From Diospyros lotus (Eukaryota; Streptophyta; Magnoliopsida; Ericales; Ebenaceae): a stretch of DNA of 64,000 nt. The stretch covers positions 10,493,669-10,557,668 of the forward strand of contig NC_068344.1 of NCBI RefSeq assembly GCF_014633365.1. The letters run 5' to 3'. The notes below the pieces were generated by a model. The model searched no databases and had not been told where the DNA came from. It was given only the letters and a program-made list of their open reading frames with translations. This document shows positions 56,801 to 59,019 of the stretch, one piece after another; the first letter of the stretch is position 1; each line of letters starts with the position of its first letter. A program made the translations under genes and the position numbers.

Positions 56801-57986
56801 CATTTCCTTCTTCCTGTAAAGACTGAAATGAAAACTTGCTTGCCACTGATGCAGTGTATTGGTTCATGCCAGTCGTGAACTTGGGATTGATCTCTTTTCA
56901 AATCCTTCATCCTGTTCTTACACTACCCTCTTTCTGTTAGTGGGAAATTGAAACTTGCCTGCCTTACACTTTATTGGTTGGTGGAAATGCATAACCTGTT
57001 TGGTATCGCTGTCTCTGTATCTTACCTTAATACGTGAACCATTGGCGTCTTAGGAACTAAACAAACCTTTCTAACAGGTGGGTTTGAAATAAATGTGACT
57101 TGGTTTGTCAACATACGCAAGATGAACTTGTGAGCTGGTAACTTGTGGGGTGAAAGAAATATATAATGTGAATCAGTAAAAATATCCACCACCCCAACCC
57201 CCAGAAATTCTTAGTGATGTTTGTTAGATTACCTAGATCTGAGAGTAAGGTGTCCCCTGGACTTTCGGTTAAAATGGACAAAAATTGCCGAATAGACCTC
57301 ACTTGCAATTCGGTGTCAGAGTGAGATACTTTTATGGCCTTCTATTTGTCCTCAGATTCATTTTTAACAGAGTTGCTATCCACCTGTGAGGATGAGAAAA
57401 AAGCTTATAAAAAAAGGTACAGATCTGGAACTTGTAAAATATTAGAAGCTTCCAAGTCATTGTTTGGGTTTAGTTTTGGCTAGATATTCCCAGGTTTCTT
57501 ATTGGGAAATCATGTCTATTTGTTTACCAACGTCATGGGCTTAATTTTTGTTCATATCCCTGTGTTTCTTGGAAATTGTTGAATACTTACCCTTTTTCCA
57601 ATTTTTATTTTTGGCTCACCCAGCATTTCTGCAACTTTCACTTTACAGTTCTGTCTTTAGAGAGCTGAGAAAATATCAGAAGGACTTCTCCAGCTGGTGT
57701 GGAGAGTGCCAACGTGAGAAGAAAGAAAGACAGCGCCAGTCCGTTGCAGCCATCAAACTGGTATACAATGAAAATAAATCCTATATCCTCTTTACTTCAA
57801 AATTTGTAAAAAAAAAACCCCTACAAATTTAATCCGGAACATACATTAGATTGCAGTCTACTTTTACTTAAAACTCATCAGTAGGTGGTTAAAACTATAA
57901 ATTTACTAAAAAGAAATAAATTCGTTTTGGTTGTCCAGGAATTACTGAAGAGAGAGGGAGAGGCCGCAAAAGAAGCTGCATCTTGA
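5550..57986 (+). CDS. ICU11/CP2-like: ICU11/CP2-like 2-oxoglutarate/Fe(II)-dependent dioxygenase, nine exons over 52.4 kb
   Basis: The CDS joins 5550-5846, 22359-22406, 39851-40027, 40121-40271, 40382-40468, 41364-41488, 56174-56292, 57649-57760 and 57939-57986. All introns are GT-AG and phases match throughout, giving 1164 bp and 387 residues. The product has the double-stranded beta-helix dioxygenase core: HVD at residues 256-258 supplies two Fe ligands, the RHRHGA block (about 313-318) the distal His, and GHR (324-326) the Arg that binds 2-oxoglutarate. The C-terminal FSSWCGEC block is typical of this plant family. Arabidopsis ICU11 (At1g22950) and CP2 (At3g18210) are nuclear epigenetic repressors. 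ICU11 is a Polycomb repressive complex 2 accessory protein linked to removal of H3K36me3. Length is close to the roughly 390-aa relatives and no lesion is seen. Family assignment is very sure; ICU11 versus CP2 orthology cannot be settled by eye. Confidence 0.95.
5958..6039. repeat. Perfect 41-bp tandem duplication in intron 1
   Basis: Two adjacent copies of a 41-bp unit starting GTGTTGGTTTGCTGG lie at 5958-5998 and 5999-6039. They look identical, so the duplication is recent or an assembly artefact. Confidence 0.85.
6040..6689. other. Intron 1, unique-looking sequence
   Basis: This is AT-rich intron sequence with a T homopolymer of about 18 at 6297-6314. No gene or element is recognised. Confidence 0.5.
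6930..7262. repeat. ~36-bp tandem repeat, about 9 copies, in the solo LTR
   Basis: The recurring unit is approximately AAGATGGGATTATGATTTATG followed by a GTTGAAAAGTCAAAG-like half. It runs from about 6930 to the (TA)n tract at 7267. Copies are diverged by a few bases and small indels. Confidence 0.8.
8007..8300. repeat. ~104-bp tandem repeat, 2.7 copies, in the solo LTR
   Basis: GCAAGTTCCTACTA starts copies at 8007, 8111 and 8214. Each contains TCTTTTAGAGGCAAGTT and TTTACAGGATTCATGTATG. Apparent open frames here are products of the repeat. Confidence 0.85.
8555..8909. repeat. Array of ~16 dispersed CATCCGGATG/ATATTCGAATAT palindromic words
   Basis: The perfect palindrome CATCCGGATG at 8575 and ATATTCGAATAT at 8714 recur as variants (TATCCGAATG, CATCCAAATG and similar) every 12-40 bp, with unrelated sequence between. 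The design matches that at 323-657, but with a different word. Confidence 0.8.
9861..10406. other. Intron 1, unassigned AT-rich sequence
   Basis: No gene is seen. A stretch near 10332-10375 (GTGGTTCTTTTTC...TTGCATGAT) is loosely repeated at 13909-13970. Confidence 0.45.
10407..10792 (-). repeat. LTR (3' LTR of the 10407-13753 element)
   Basis: This 386-bp direct repeat is highly similar to 13372-13753 and holds GAGAGA runs and an ATATATAGCC box. A polypurine tract complement (CCCTTTCCTTGAGAGAG) follows just inside. Confidence 0.85.
10726..11307 (-). CDS. Unknown ORF of the non-autonomous element, 193 aa
   Basis: The frame is long and open, ending inside the adjoining LTR. It has a Lys-rich N-terminal half with [19 protein letters not shown] and a VVVLVFTP stretch. 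A hydrophobic mid part contains [12 protein letters not shown] strongly basic [13 protein letters not shown] cluster follows, and the C-terminus [13 protein letters not shown] resembles the usual gypsy polyprotein end (L.DKxxLE.xGI). A similar C-terminal region exists at about 54940-55190. I recognise no enzyme domain. Confidence 0.45.
   Translation of the reverse strand: MVPKQAKPSLTWVKIGNEKVKTALVGGKLRDIVEEAKGFAERNKTSVVVLVFTPIGKSKLLSNALGDELMVDYVLKVETNLDWTTIVGGGCSGFELNQVASIEVLGQIMFGIDLGNLRTKKKRPRRRKKERGITQMEKARNNTDGESWHWIRAVAQLLQILGNKNSLKEREIVITLRILKDRLVNIIGVLCII
11640..11939 (-). pseudogene. Gypsy gag fragment
   Basis: The frame carries [20 protein letters not shown], then [28 protein letters not shown] and [15 protein letters not shown]. 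This is the retrotransposon gag domain, also seen at 28180-28689. It codes for a particle-forming protein remnant and lacks the N-terminal part. Confidence 0.8.
13372..13753 (-). repeat. LTR (5' LTR of the 10407-13753 element)
   Basis: This 382-bp direct repeat partners 10407-10792. The primer-binding site complement lies immediately to its left. Confidence 0.85.
13754..14117. other. Intron 1 spacer between two elements
   Basis: No gene is seen. It ends with the target repeat GTGGA (14113-14117) of the next element. Confidence 0.5.
14118..14441 (-). repeat. LTR of copia 14118-20752
   Basis: This 324-bp repeat begins TGTAGAAAATTGG (the partner begins TGTTGAAAATTGG) and ends AATCAACA. The polypurine complement CTCTCTCTCAAG follows. 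Confidence 0.9.
14449..14640 (-). pseudogene. C-terminal piece of copia RNase H, separated by insertion
   Basis: The stretch encodes [20 protein letters not shown] and the terminal [14 protein letters not shown] typical of copia ends. It is separated from the rest of RNase H by the 14641-16095 insertion. Confidence 0.82.
14641..15390 (-). mobile_element. L1-type LINE 3' fragment inserted in the copia RNase H
   Basis: The T-run at 14639-14650 is the complement of a poly(A) tail. On the - strand, [20 protein letters not shown] and the upstream VDHLF-like zinc-binding region match the end of plant L1 ORF2. The piece is strongly 5'-truncated. Confidence 0.75.
15395..15493 (+). pseudogene. Rearranged U6 snRNA fragments
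   Basis: 15453-15493 matches the central part of plant U6 snRNA (GATAAAATTGGAACG...AGATTAGCATGGCCCC) with about two differences. Just upstream, 15395-15418 and 15419-15436 are two further partial copies of ATTGGAACGATACAGAGAAG. There is no 5' GTCCCTTCGGGG start, no 3' half and no upstream promoter, so this is a pseudogene. It joins the L1 fragment, in opposite orientation. Confidence 0.75.
15494..16095 (+). repeat. Unassigned repeat with LTR-like promoter
   Basis: An AT-rich run leads to TATTCTATAAATAAGGAGGA at about 15712, followed by a leader-like segment. This recalls an LTR U3-R junction, but no terminal pair or target repeat is evident. The right edge lies where copia RNase H coding resumes. 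Confidence 0.35.
16096..20326 (-). pseudogene. Copia gag-pol remnant
   Basis: In - strand order: gag (20326 to ~19518, with [20 protein letters not shown]), protease with [12 protein letters not shown], integrase with [13 protein letters not shown] and [13 protein letters not shown], then RT with [19 protein letters not shown], and the start of RNase H with [10 protein letters not shown]. The protease active site DSG is DSR. The RT box is YVND instead of YVDD, so both enzymes would be inactive even without the stop codons and frame breaks. Confidence 0.88.
20427..20752 (-). repeat. LTR of copia 14118-20752
   Basis: This 326-bp repeat is the partner of 14118-14441 and begins right after the primer-site complement. 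Confidence 0.9.
21170..21425 (-). pseudogene. L1-type LINE C-terminal fragment
   Basis: On the - strand the sequence reads [20 protein letters not shown] and then [17 protein letters not shown]. This is the zinc-binding domain found at the end of plant L1 reverse transcriptases. Stops follow. A run of 12 G at 21091-21102 lies nearby. Confidence 0.65.
21426..22358. other. End of intron 1, no gene recognised
   Basis: The sequence is T-rich and ends in the branch/polypyrimidine region for exon 2. Open frames at 21737-22281 are AT-biased and resemble no family. Confidence 0.5.
22359..22406 (+). CDS. ICU11/CP2-like: ICU11/CP2-like exon 2 (residues 100-115, 48-bp micro-exon)
   Basis: The acceptor is a T-rich tract followed by TTTTAACAG. 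The exon reads [16 protein letters not shown] and the donor is CAG|GTATAC. The short R/Y/K-rich segment matches the family's link between the N-terminal part and the PLYKELY block. This exon is isolated between introns of 16.5 and 17.4 kb and is easily missed by gene finders. Confidence 0.93.
22407..22969. other. Start of intron 2, no gene recognised
   Basis: This is AT-rich intron sequence after the 48-bp exon 2. I see no element boundary in it. Confidence 0.5.
22970..23859. mobile_element. Possible non-autonomous hAT-like element
   Basis: The left end CAGCGTTTTTGAAGGC and the inverted right end CAGTGTTTCAAAAGGG resemble the CAGTGTTT-type inverted ends of common plant hAT-like repeats. GTGCTTAAGC-like words recur inside near both ends. 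No matching 8-bp target repeat is seen and there is no transposase. Confidence 0.4.
24350..24475 (+). pseudogene. L1-type LINE fragment
   Basis: Translation gives IWDKFFSFV, a stop, then [14 protein letters not shown], similar to the I.IGNG...FWxD.W segment of plant L1 ORF2. It is short and broken. Confidence 0.5.
24695..26826 (-). mobile_element. RTE-type LINE, RT and 3' part (split by the gypsy insertion)
   Basis: On the - strand the order is [14 protein letters not shown] (spanning the gypsy target site), then reverse transcriptase with [20 protein letters not shown], then [11 protein letters not shown] and [16 protein letters not shown] near the 3' end. It ends around TTATTGTTGTAACAG, like RTE tails. 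Many stops show it is old. The 5' part lies at 38382-39030. Confidence 0.8.
26827..27443 (+). repeat. 5' LTR of the gypsy element
   Basis: This 617-bp repeat begins TGTCATGACCCTAGGGGTAA and ends GAGACTTGACA. A tandem TCCCTCTCCTTTCTGTGAAA duplication lies at about 27010-27070, absent from the 3' LTR. Confidence 0.92.
27706..28929 (+). pseudogene. Gypsy gag with zinc knuckle
   Basis: 27706-27972 gives a coiled-coil-like N-terminus. 28180-28689 is an open gag frame with [23 protein letters not shown] and [34 protein letters not shown] knuckle (Cx2Cx9C spacing, incomplete for classic CCHC but usual in these elements) lies near 28752. Stops separate the segments. Confidence 0.85.
28930..29219 (+). 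mobile_element. Nested solo LTR between gag and protease
   Basis: TGTCACGACCCC to TTGTCACA (290 bp) interrupts the polyprotein frame. It has a CCTATAAATATGG box at about 29027. Flanks TAAAG and AAAGG overlap but are not a perfect 5-bp repeat, so the exact right edge is uncertain by 1-2 bases. Confidence 0.72.
29270..29902 (+). pseudogene. Gypsy protease region
   Basis: [14 protein letters not shown] at about 29289 holds the aspartic protease DSG triad. 29378-29902 is open and continues to the pre-RT region with [11 protein letters not shown]. The frame shifts between the two parts. Confidence 0.75.
29930..31330 (+). pseudogene. Gypsy reverse transcriptase and RNase H, catalytic box damaged
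   Basis: RT blocks include [41 protein letters not shown] and [14 protein letters not shown]. The catalytic box reads FFDSILIYS (30352-30378), where FFDDILIYS is expected, so one essential Asp is lost. RNase H follows with [31 protein letters not shown] and [11 protein letters not shown]. 30163-31011 is one long open frame of 282 codons. Confidence 0.9.
31330..31996 (+). pseudogene. Gypsy integrase
   Basis: [20 protein letters not shown] is part of the zinc-binding/linker region. [17 protein letters not shown] and [15 protein letters not shown] give the catalytic core, with [16 protein letters not shown] in place of the usual ...S.RD..F. Stops occur after 31857. Confidence 0.85.
31997..32448 (+). 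pseudogene. Gypsy integrase C-terminus and chromodomain start
   Basis: [11 protein letters not shown], then [20 protein letters not shown] and [12 protein letters not shown] are the usual C-terminal integrase segments. [20 protein letters not shown] and LVQWTHLHP begin a type II chromodomain. The copia element is inserted exactly at THLHP. The ACCATACCACTTGGGAG side (37624 on) completes the T-W-E part. Confidence 0.85.
32449..32785 (-). repeat. LTR (3') of copia 32449-37623
   Basis: This 337-bp repeat begins TGAACATATTCGACCCC. A short internal duplication of TTCAATAGTTAGGAACC distinguishes it from its partner. The C-run at 32786-32793 is the polypurine tract complement. Confidence 0.9.
32794..37240 (-). 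pseudogene. Copia gag-pol, near-intact with a few stops
   Basis: gag lies at 36433-36717 ([20 protein letters not shown]). 35173-36216 encodes protease with [14 protein letters not shown] and the integrase N-terminus to core ([30 protein letters not shown]). A single stop separates this from 33778-35172 (464 codons, integrase end and RT with [15 protein letters not shown]). One more stop precedes 33385-33759 with the intact [11 protein letters not shown] box. RNase H ends at 32794-33087 ([13 protein letters not shown]). Confidence 0.92.
37273..37623 (-). repeat. LTR (5') of copia 32449-37623
   Basis: This 351-bp partner begins TGAACAGATTCGGCCCC. It carries an extra CTTGATCGGCTGGGGGCC segment at about 37533 that is absent from the other LTR. 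Confidence 0.9.
37736..38381 (+). repeat. 3' LTR of the gypsy element, interrupted
   Basis: The polypurine AAGGGAAGGGGAT precedes TGTCATGACCCTTGGGGTAA. The LTR is broken at 37771 by a solo LTR and resumes at 38121 or 38126, ending GGGACTTGACA. Confidence 0.9.
37772..38120 (-). mobile_element. Solo LTR nested in the gypsy 3' LTR
   Basis: TGTCATGACCCTAGG to GGTCATGACA (349 bp) splits the 3' LTR. Flanks GTCTG and GGCTG differ by one base, and the intact 5' LTR reads GGCTG there. GA-rich runs and CTTCATT/TTATCAATTT-like parts resemble the 10407-10792 LTR. A TATATAAAAAGGCC-like box on the - strand suggests that orientation. Confidence 0.82.
38382..39030 (-). mobile_element. RTE-type LINE, endonuclease (5') part
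   Basis: The - strand encodes the APE endonuclease start: [20 protein letters not shown], then [20 protein letters not shown] and [11 protein letters not shown]. Plant copies of this are often mis-annotated as craniofacial development protein 2-like. The frame runs on to 38387 and resumes across the gypsy element at 26826, so both parts were once one LINE of about 2.8 kb. Confidence 0.82.
39031..39850. other. End of intron 2 with a palindromic-word array
   Basis: Apart from the word array at 39356-39532 there is only AT-rich intron sequence leading to the exon 3 acceptor. No gene or coding remnant is visible. Confidence 0.5.
39356..39532. repeat. Small array of CCAGTTGACTGG-type palindromic words
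   Basis: TCGGCTAAG, CAGTTGACTA, CAGTCAACTG, CCAGTTGACTGG (39466-39477), CAGTAGATTA and GGTCGACTGA recur 20-70 bp apart with unrelated sequence between. It is a shorter relative in style of the arrays at 323-657 and 8555-8909. Confidence 0.6.
39851..40027 (+). CDS. ICU11/CP2-like: ICU11/CP2-like exon 3 (residues 116-174)
   Basis: The acceptor is TGTCTTTTCAG and the exon begins PLYKELYT. It carries the conserved segments [17 protein letters not shown] and [15 protein letters not shown]. The donor is GAG|GTATTG, phase 0. Without splicing the frame continues 31 codons into intron 3 before a stop. Confidence 0.95.
40121..40271 (+). CDS. ICU11/CP2-like: ICU11/CP2-like exon 4 (residues 175-225)
   Basis: The acceptor is TTGCTTAG. 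The exon contains [16 protein letters not shown], then [16 protein letters not shown] and FIRPISR, all strongly conserved in the family. The donor is AGAG|GTAGTG, leaving phase 1. Intron 3 is only 93 bp. Confidence 0.95.
40382..40468 (+). CDS. ICU11/CP2-like: ICU11/CP2-like exon 5 (residues 225-254)
   Basis: The exon completes Val225, then reads [20 protein letters not shown], followed by GIDRDVDLG. The donor CTTG|GTGGGT is in phase 1 and splits Gly254. It leads directly into the Fe-ligand exon. Confidence 0.95.
40469..41363 (+). other. Intron 5 with possible LTR-like insertion
   Basis: This 895-bp intron contains a T-run at 40857-40869. A segment from about 41069 (TGTAATTAGGATGATTCTTG) has GGTTATAAATAGAGGATAA at 41149, resembling an LTR promoter. 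No boundary pair was found. The frame at 40866-41066 has no recognisable homology. Confidence 0.35.
41364..41488 (+). CDS. ICU11/CP2-like: ICU11/CP2-like exon 6, first Fe ligands (residues 254-295)
   Basis: The exon starts [16 protein letters not shown]256 and D258 are the proximal Fe(II) ligands of the HxD...H triad. [19 protein letters not shown] follows. The acceptor is CCTTTGTAG and the donor is GAG|GTATGT. The next exon is 14.7 kb away. Confidence 0.95.
41489..41941. other. Start of intron 6
   Basis: Intron sequence without recognised elements precedes the first copia insertion. Confidence 0.5.
41942..44861 (-). mobile_element. Short-LTR copia element with protease-integrase deletion
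   Basis: LTRs are very short: 41942-42035 (94 bp) and 44751-44861 (111 bp), both starting TGTGAATAAAATAAT and ending TTTAACA. The primer-site complement GCTTTGATACCA abuts the right one. Flanks GATGT and CATGT share four of five bases. The gag start (43673-44093) joins directly to the RT region (43114-43641), so the rest of gag, protease and integrase are deleted. It is antisense to the host gene. Confidence 0.88.
42043..44093 (-). pseudogene. Copia gag-RT-RNase H remnant
   Basis: gag shows [17 protein letters not shown], then [13 protein letters not shown] and [14 protein letters not shown] shows [20 protein letters not shown], then [19 protein letters not shown] and [13 protein letters not shown]. 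RNase H ends with [20 protein letters not shown] and [11 protein letters not shown]. The deletion junction lies at about 43641-43673. Confidence 0.88.
44862..45570. other. Intron 6 sequence with a possible dioxygenase exon relic
   Basis: The sequence is mostly AT-rich. At 45035-45130 the + strand reads [20 protein letters not shown] followed by a PVIENL-like end. This is reminiscent of the C-terminal part of plant 2-oxoglutarate dioxygenases such as the ACC oxidase-like group. It is short, unsupported by neighbours and not part of the host CDS. Confidence 0.3.
46352..46510 (-). repeat. LTR of copia 46352-51176
   Basis: This 159-bp repeat is followed by the polypurine complement CTCCTCTTCAAGTTGG. 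Confidence 0.9.
46763..50680 (-). pseudogene. Copia gag-pol of the nested element
   Basis: gag spans 50680 to about 49785 ([20 protein letters not shown]). Its zinc knuckle [14 protein letters not shown] has the last Cys replaced by Arg. Protease region and PR-IN link: 49363-49557 ([19 protein letters not shown]). Integrase: 48715-49086 ([32 protein letters not shown]). RT: 47684 to about 46876, with intact [11 protein letters not shown]. RNase H: 46763-47080 ([20 protein letters not shown]). A (TA)n tract lies at 50274-50292. Confidence 0.9.
51023..51176 (-). repeat. LTR of copia 46352-51176
   Basis: This 154-bp partner of 46352-46510 is closely similar, with small indels. Confidence 0.9.
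51469..51695 (-). repeat. Cassandra LTR with 5S-like domain (left)
   Basis: The 5S-like part occupies about 51525-51597, sense on the - strand, and includes the internal control region. By eye the LTR is identical to 51883-52109. Confidence 0.95.
51883..52109 (-). repeat. Cassandra LTR with 5S-like domain (right)
   Basis: The 5S-like part occupies about 51939-52011. Identity to the left LTR indicates very recent insertion. Confidence 0.95.
52281..52902 (+). repeat. Probable gypsy LTR, left part (interrupted)
   Basis: TGTAATGCCCAAATAAATAAG at 52437 looks like an LTR start. TTTTCTATAAATAGGA at 52887-52902 is a typical LTR TATA box, cut by the element at 52903. The other half lies at 55505-55765. 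The GC-rich frame at 52548-52817 is a chance open frame in this LTR. Confidence 0.45.
52903..53226 (+). repeat. 5' LTR of the 52903-55504 element
   Basis: This 324-bp repeat begins TGTCATGACCCCAGGGGTAA and ends TTGGGGCTTGACA, with a GGCTATATATGTAACC box. Confidence 0.92.
54150..55184 (+). pseudogene. gag and C-terminal remnant of the 52903-55504 element
   Basis: [20 protein letters not shown], then [20 protein letters not shown], followed after a frameshift by [18 protein letters not shown] sequence, corresponds to gypsy gag. Near 54940 the sequence [14 protein letters not shown], then a Lys/Arg-rich stretch and [14 protein letters not shown], parallels the C-terminal ORF at 10726-11307. Stops are numerous. 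Confidence 0.7.
55185..55504 (+). repeat. 3' LTR of the 52903-55504 element
   Basis: This 320-bp partner begins TGTCACGACCCTAGGGGTAA. Its terminal CA has become GA. Confidence 0.92.
55505..55770 (+). repeat. Probable gypsy LTR, right part
   Basis: The stretch continues the LTR cut at 52902. TTAAGCATCGAATGG (55587) is typical of gypsy LTR ends, and the end ATTGTTGTATCTTGGCAACA followed by CACTTACC matches the fragment at 3487-3513. Confidence 0.45.
55771..56173. other. End of intron 6
   Basis: T-rich intron sequence leads to the exon 7 acceptor. No further element is recognised. Confidence 0.5.
56174..56292 (+). CDS. ICU11/CP2-like: ICU11/CP2-like exon 7, distal His and 2OG-binding Arg (residues 296-335)
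   Basis: After the acceptor CATTCGTAG the exon reads [18 protein letters not shown], then [13 protein letters not shown] and INLLLWCR. The second His of RHRH is the likely distal Fe ligand, and Arg in GHR the 2-oxoglutarate carboxylate binder. The donor is AGAAG|GTAGCC, phase 2. Confidence 0.95.
56293..57648. other. Intron 7 (1.36 kb)
   Basis: No element or coding remnant is recognised. The frame at 56594-56878 resembles no family. Confidence 0.55.
57649..57760 (+). CDS. ICU11/CP2-like: ICU11/CP2-like exon 8 (residues 335-372)
   Basis: The acceptor is CACTTTACAG. The exon completes Ser335 and encodes [20 protein letters not shown], then a charged Arg/Lys/Glu/Gln tail that continues into exon 9. 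The donor is CTG|GTATAC, phase 0. The WCGEC motif is diagnostic of this plant subfamily. Confidence 0.94.
57939..57986 (+). CDS. ICU11/CP2-like: ICU11/CP2-like exon 9 with stop (residues 373-387)
   Basis: The acceptor is GTTGTCCAG. The exon encodes [15 protein letters not shown] and ends at TGA 57984-57986. The tail is charged and probably helical, and variable in the family, so this last exon rests more on phase and splice consensus than on homology. Confidence 0.85.
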   Translation, partial: ELLKREGEAAKEAAS

Positions 57987-58270
57987 GCAGTTGGATTGCA
58001 GTTTTCCGCATGCTGATACTGTACGACACAAAAATTGTGGCGGTTGGTGGTTAGCTAGCTTGAAGTAATCTTGTTGGTACAGAAGGGTAACGTGACAAGG
58101 TGTTAAATGAATTGCCCCAAGTCCTTTTGCAAACTACCTAGTGTACATCCATCTAAGTCAAGAGTCGTGAGTGTCGCGCCAAGTAGGACTCTCATGTCCT
58201 AATTTGTCAGCTGTGATTACCAACAATATCATTTTTGTACTTAATTGCTCTTTTTGTTAATGAAATGATA
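57987..58270 (+). other. Probable 3'UTR of the ICU11-like gene
   Basis: This is non-coding sequence after the TGA. A T-rich stretch and TTAATGAAATGAT at about 58257-58269 resemble a plant poly(A) near-upstream element. The exact cleavage site cannot be seen. The two convergent genes' stop codons are only about 0.92 kb apart; nothing else recognisable lies in 58270-58909. Confidence 0.45.
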
Positions 58271-58909
58271 ACCTTGCATAGCAATCATAGTCAAACTGGG
58301 TTTATGTTATCTGTAGAAGCTTTGCTTCAGTGGTTTGGCTTGAGTAGTTTAAAAGGCTGCTTGCTTTTGTTATATATAAATAATCAAAAGAGATTCCATT
58401 TGAAAATTTTGTTTTGATGAATTTCCTCAGGAGAGAATTAATTCTATATACATTTGTTTGGGCACCACACCATTAATAAACTCTGCAATGCAGTGTGCTC
58501 CCATCGCCCTGTCGACCATCGGGATAGAAAGGCTATTGCAGGTTTGAGATTCAAATGAGGCCTTCATGGAAAGAGGTCGAAAGACTCGGGGGGTGCAAGA
58601 TTAGTGGTAACGCACTTTCATCCCTTAAATAGGATCAATTGATGATGGGATACCCTCGCTTTCAAAAGCATTAAAAACAAGCTAAAAAAGATCTATGCGA
58701 AACGTGGAACACCGAAGGTAAGGTTCAACATAACAATAATTTGGGGGCCTTTAAGATGAAGAATTTCACTTTTGCACCCAACATAGCAATAATTTATGCT
58801 ACATTTTAACTCTTAATAGAAAGTGAAACTGGAAAGTGGGATCAATTTCATTACACACACCATTACCAGCAGATAAAAAGTCGAAGTTGAGAGTAGAAAA
58901 ATCTATCTA

Positions 58910-59019
58910 CTAATCAGAGGGTCTCCTTTTTCTCCCAAGAACAGATGCTTTCTGAAATCTGGGTCCACCCATTCTCCACTTCTTAAATGCAGCCATTGAG
59001 GATTGGGCGGCTTCATACA
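58910..59019 (-). CDS. PSF3: PSF3 exon 6 with stop (residues 151-186)
   Basis: The exon encodes YEAAQSSMAAFKKWRMGG, a PRFQKASVLGRK basic tail and RRPSD, then TAG at 58910-58912. The acceptor ends TTGAAAG. The basic C-terminus is typical of plant PSF3. Confidence 0.92.
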
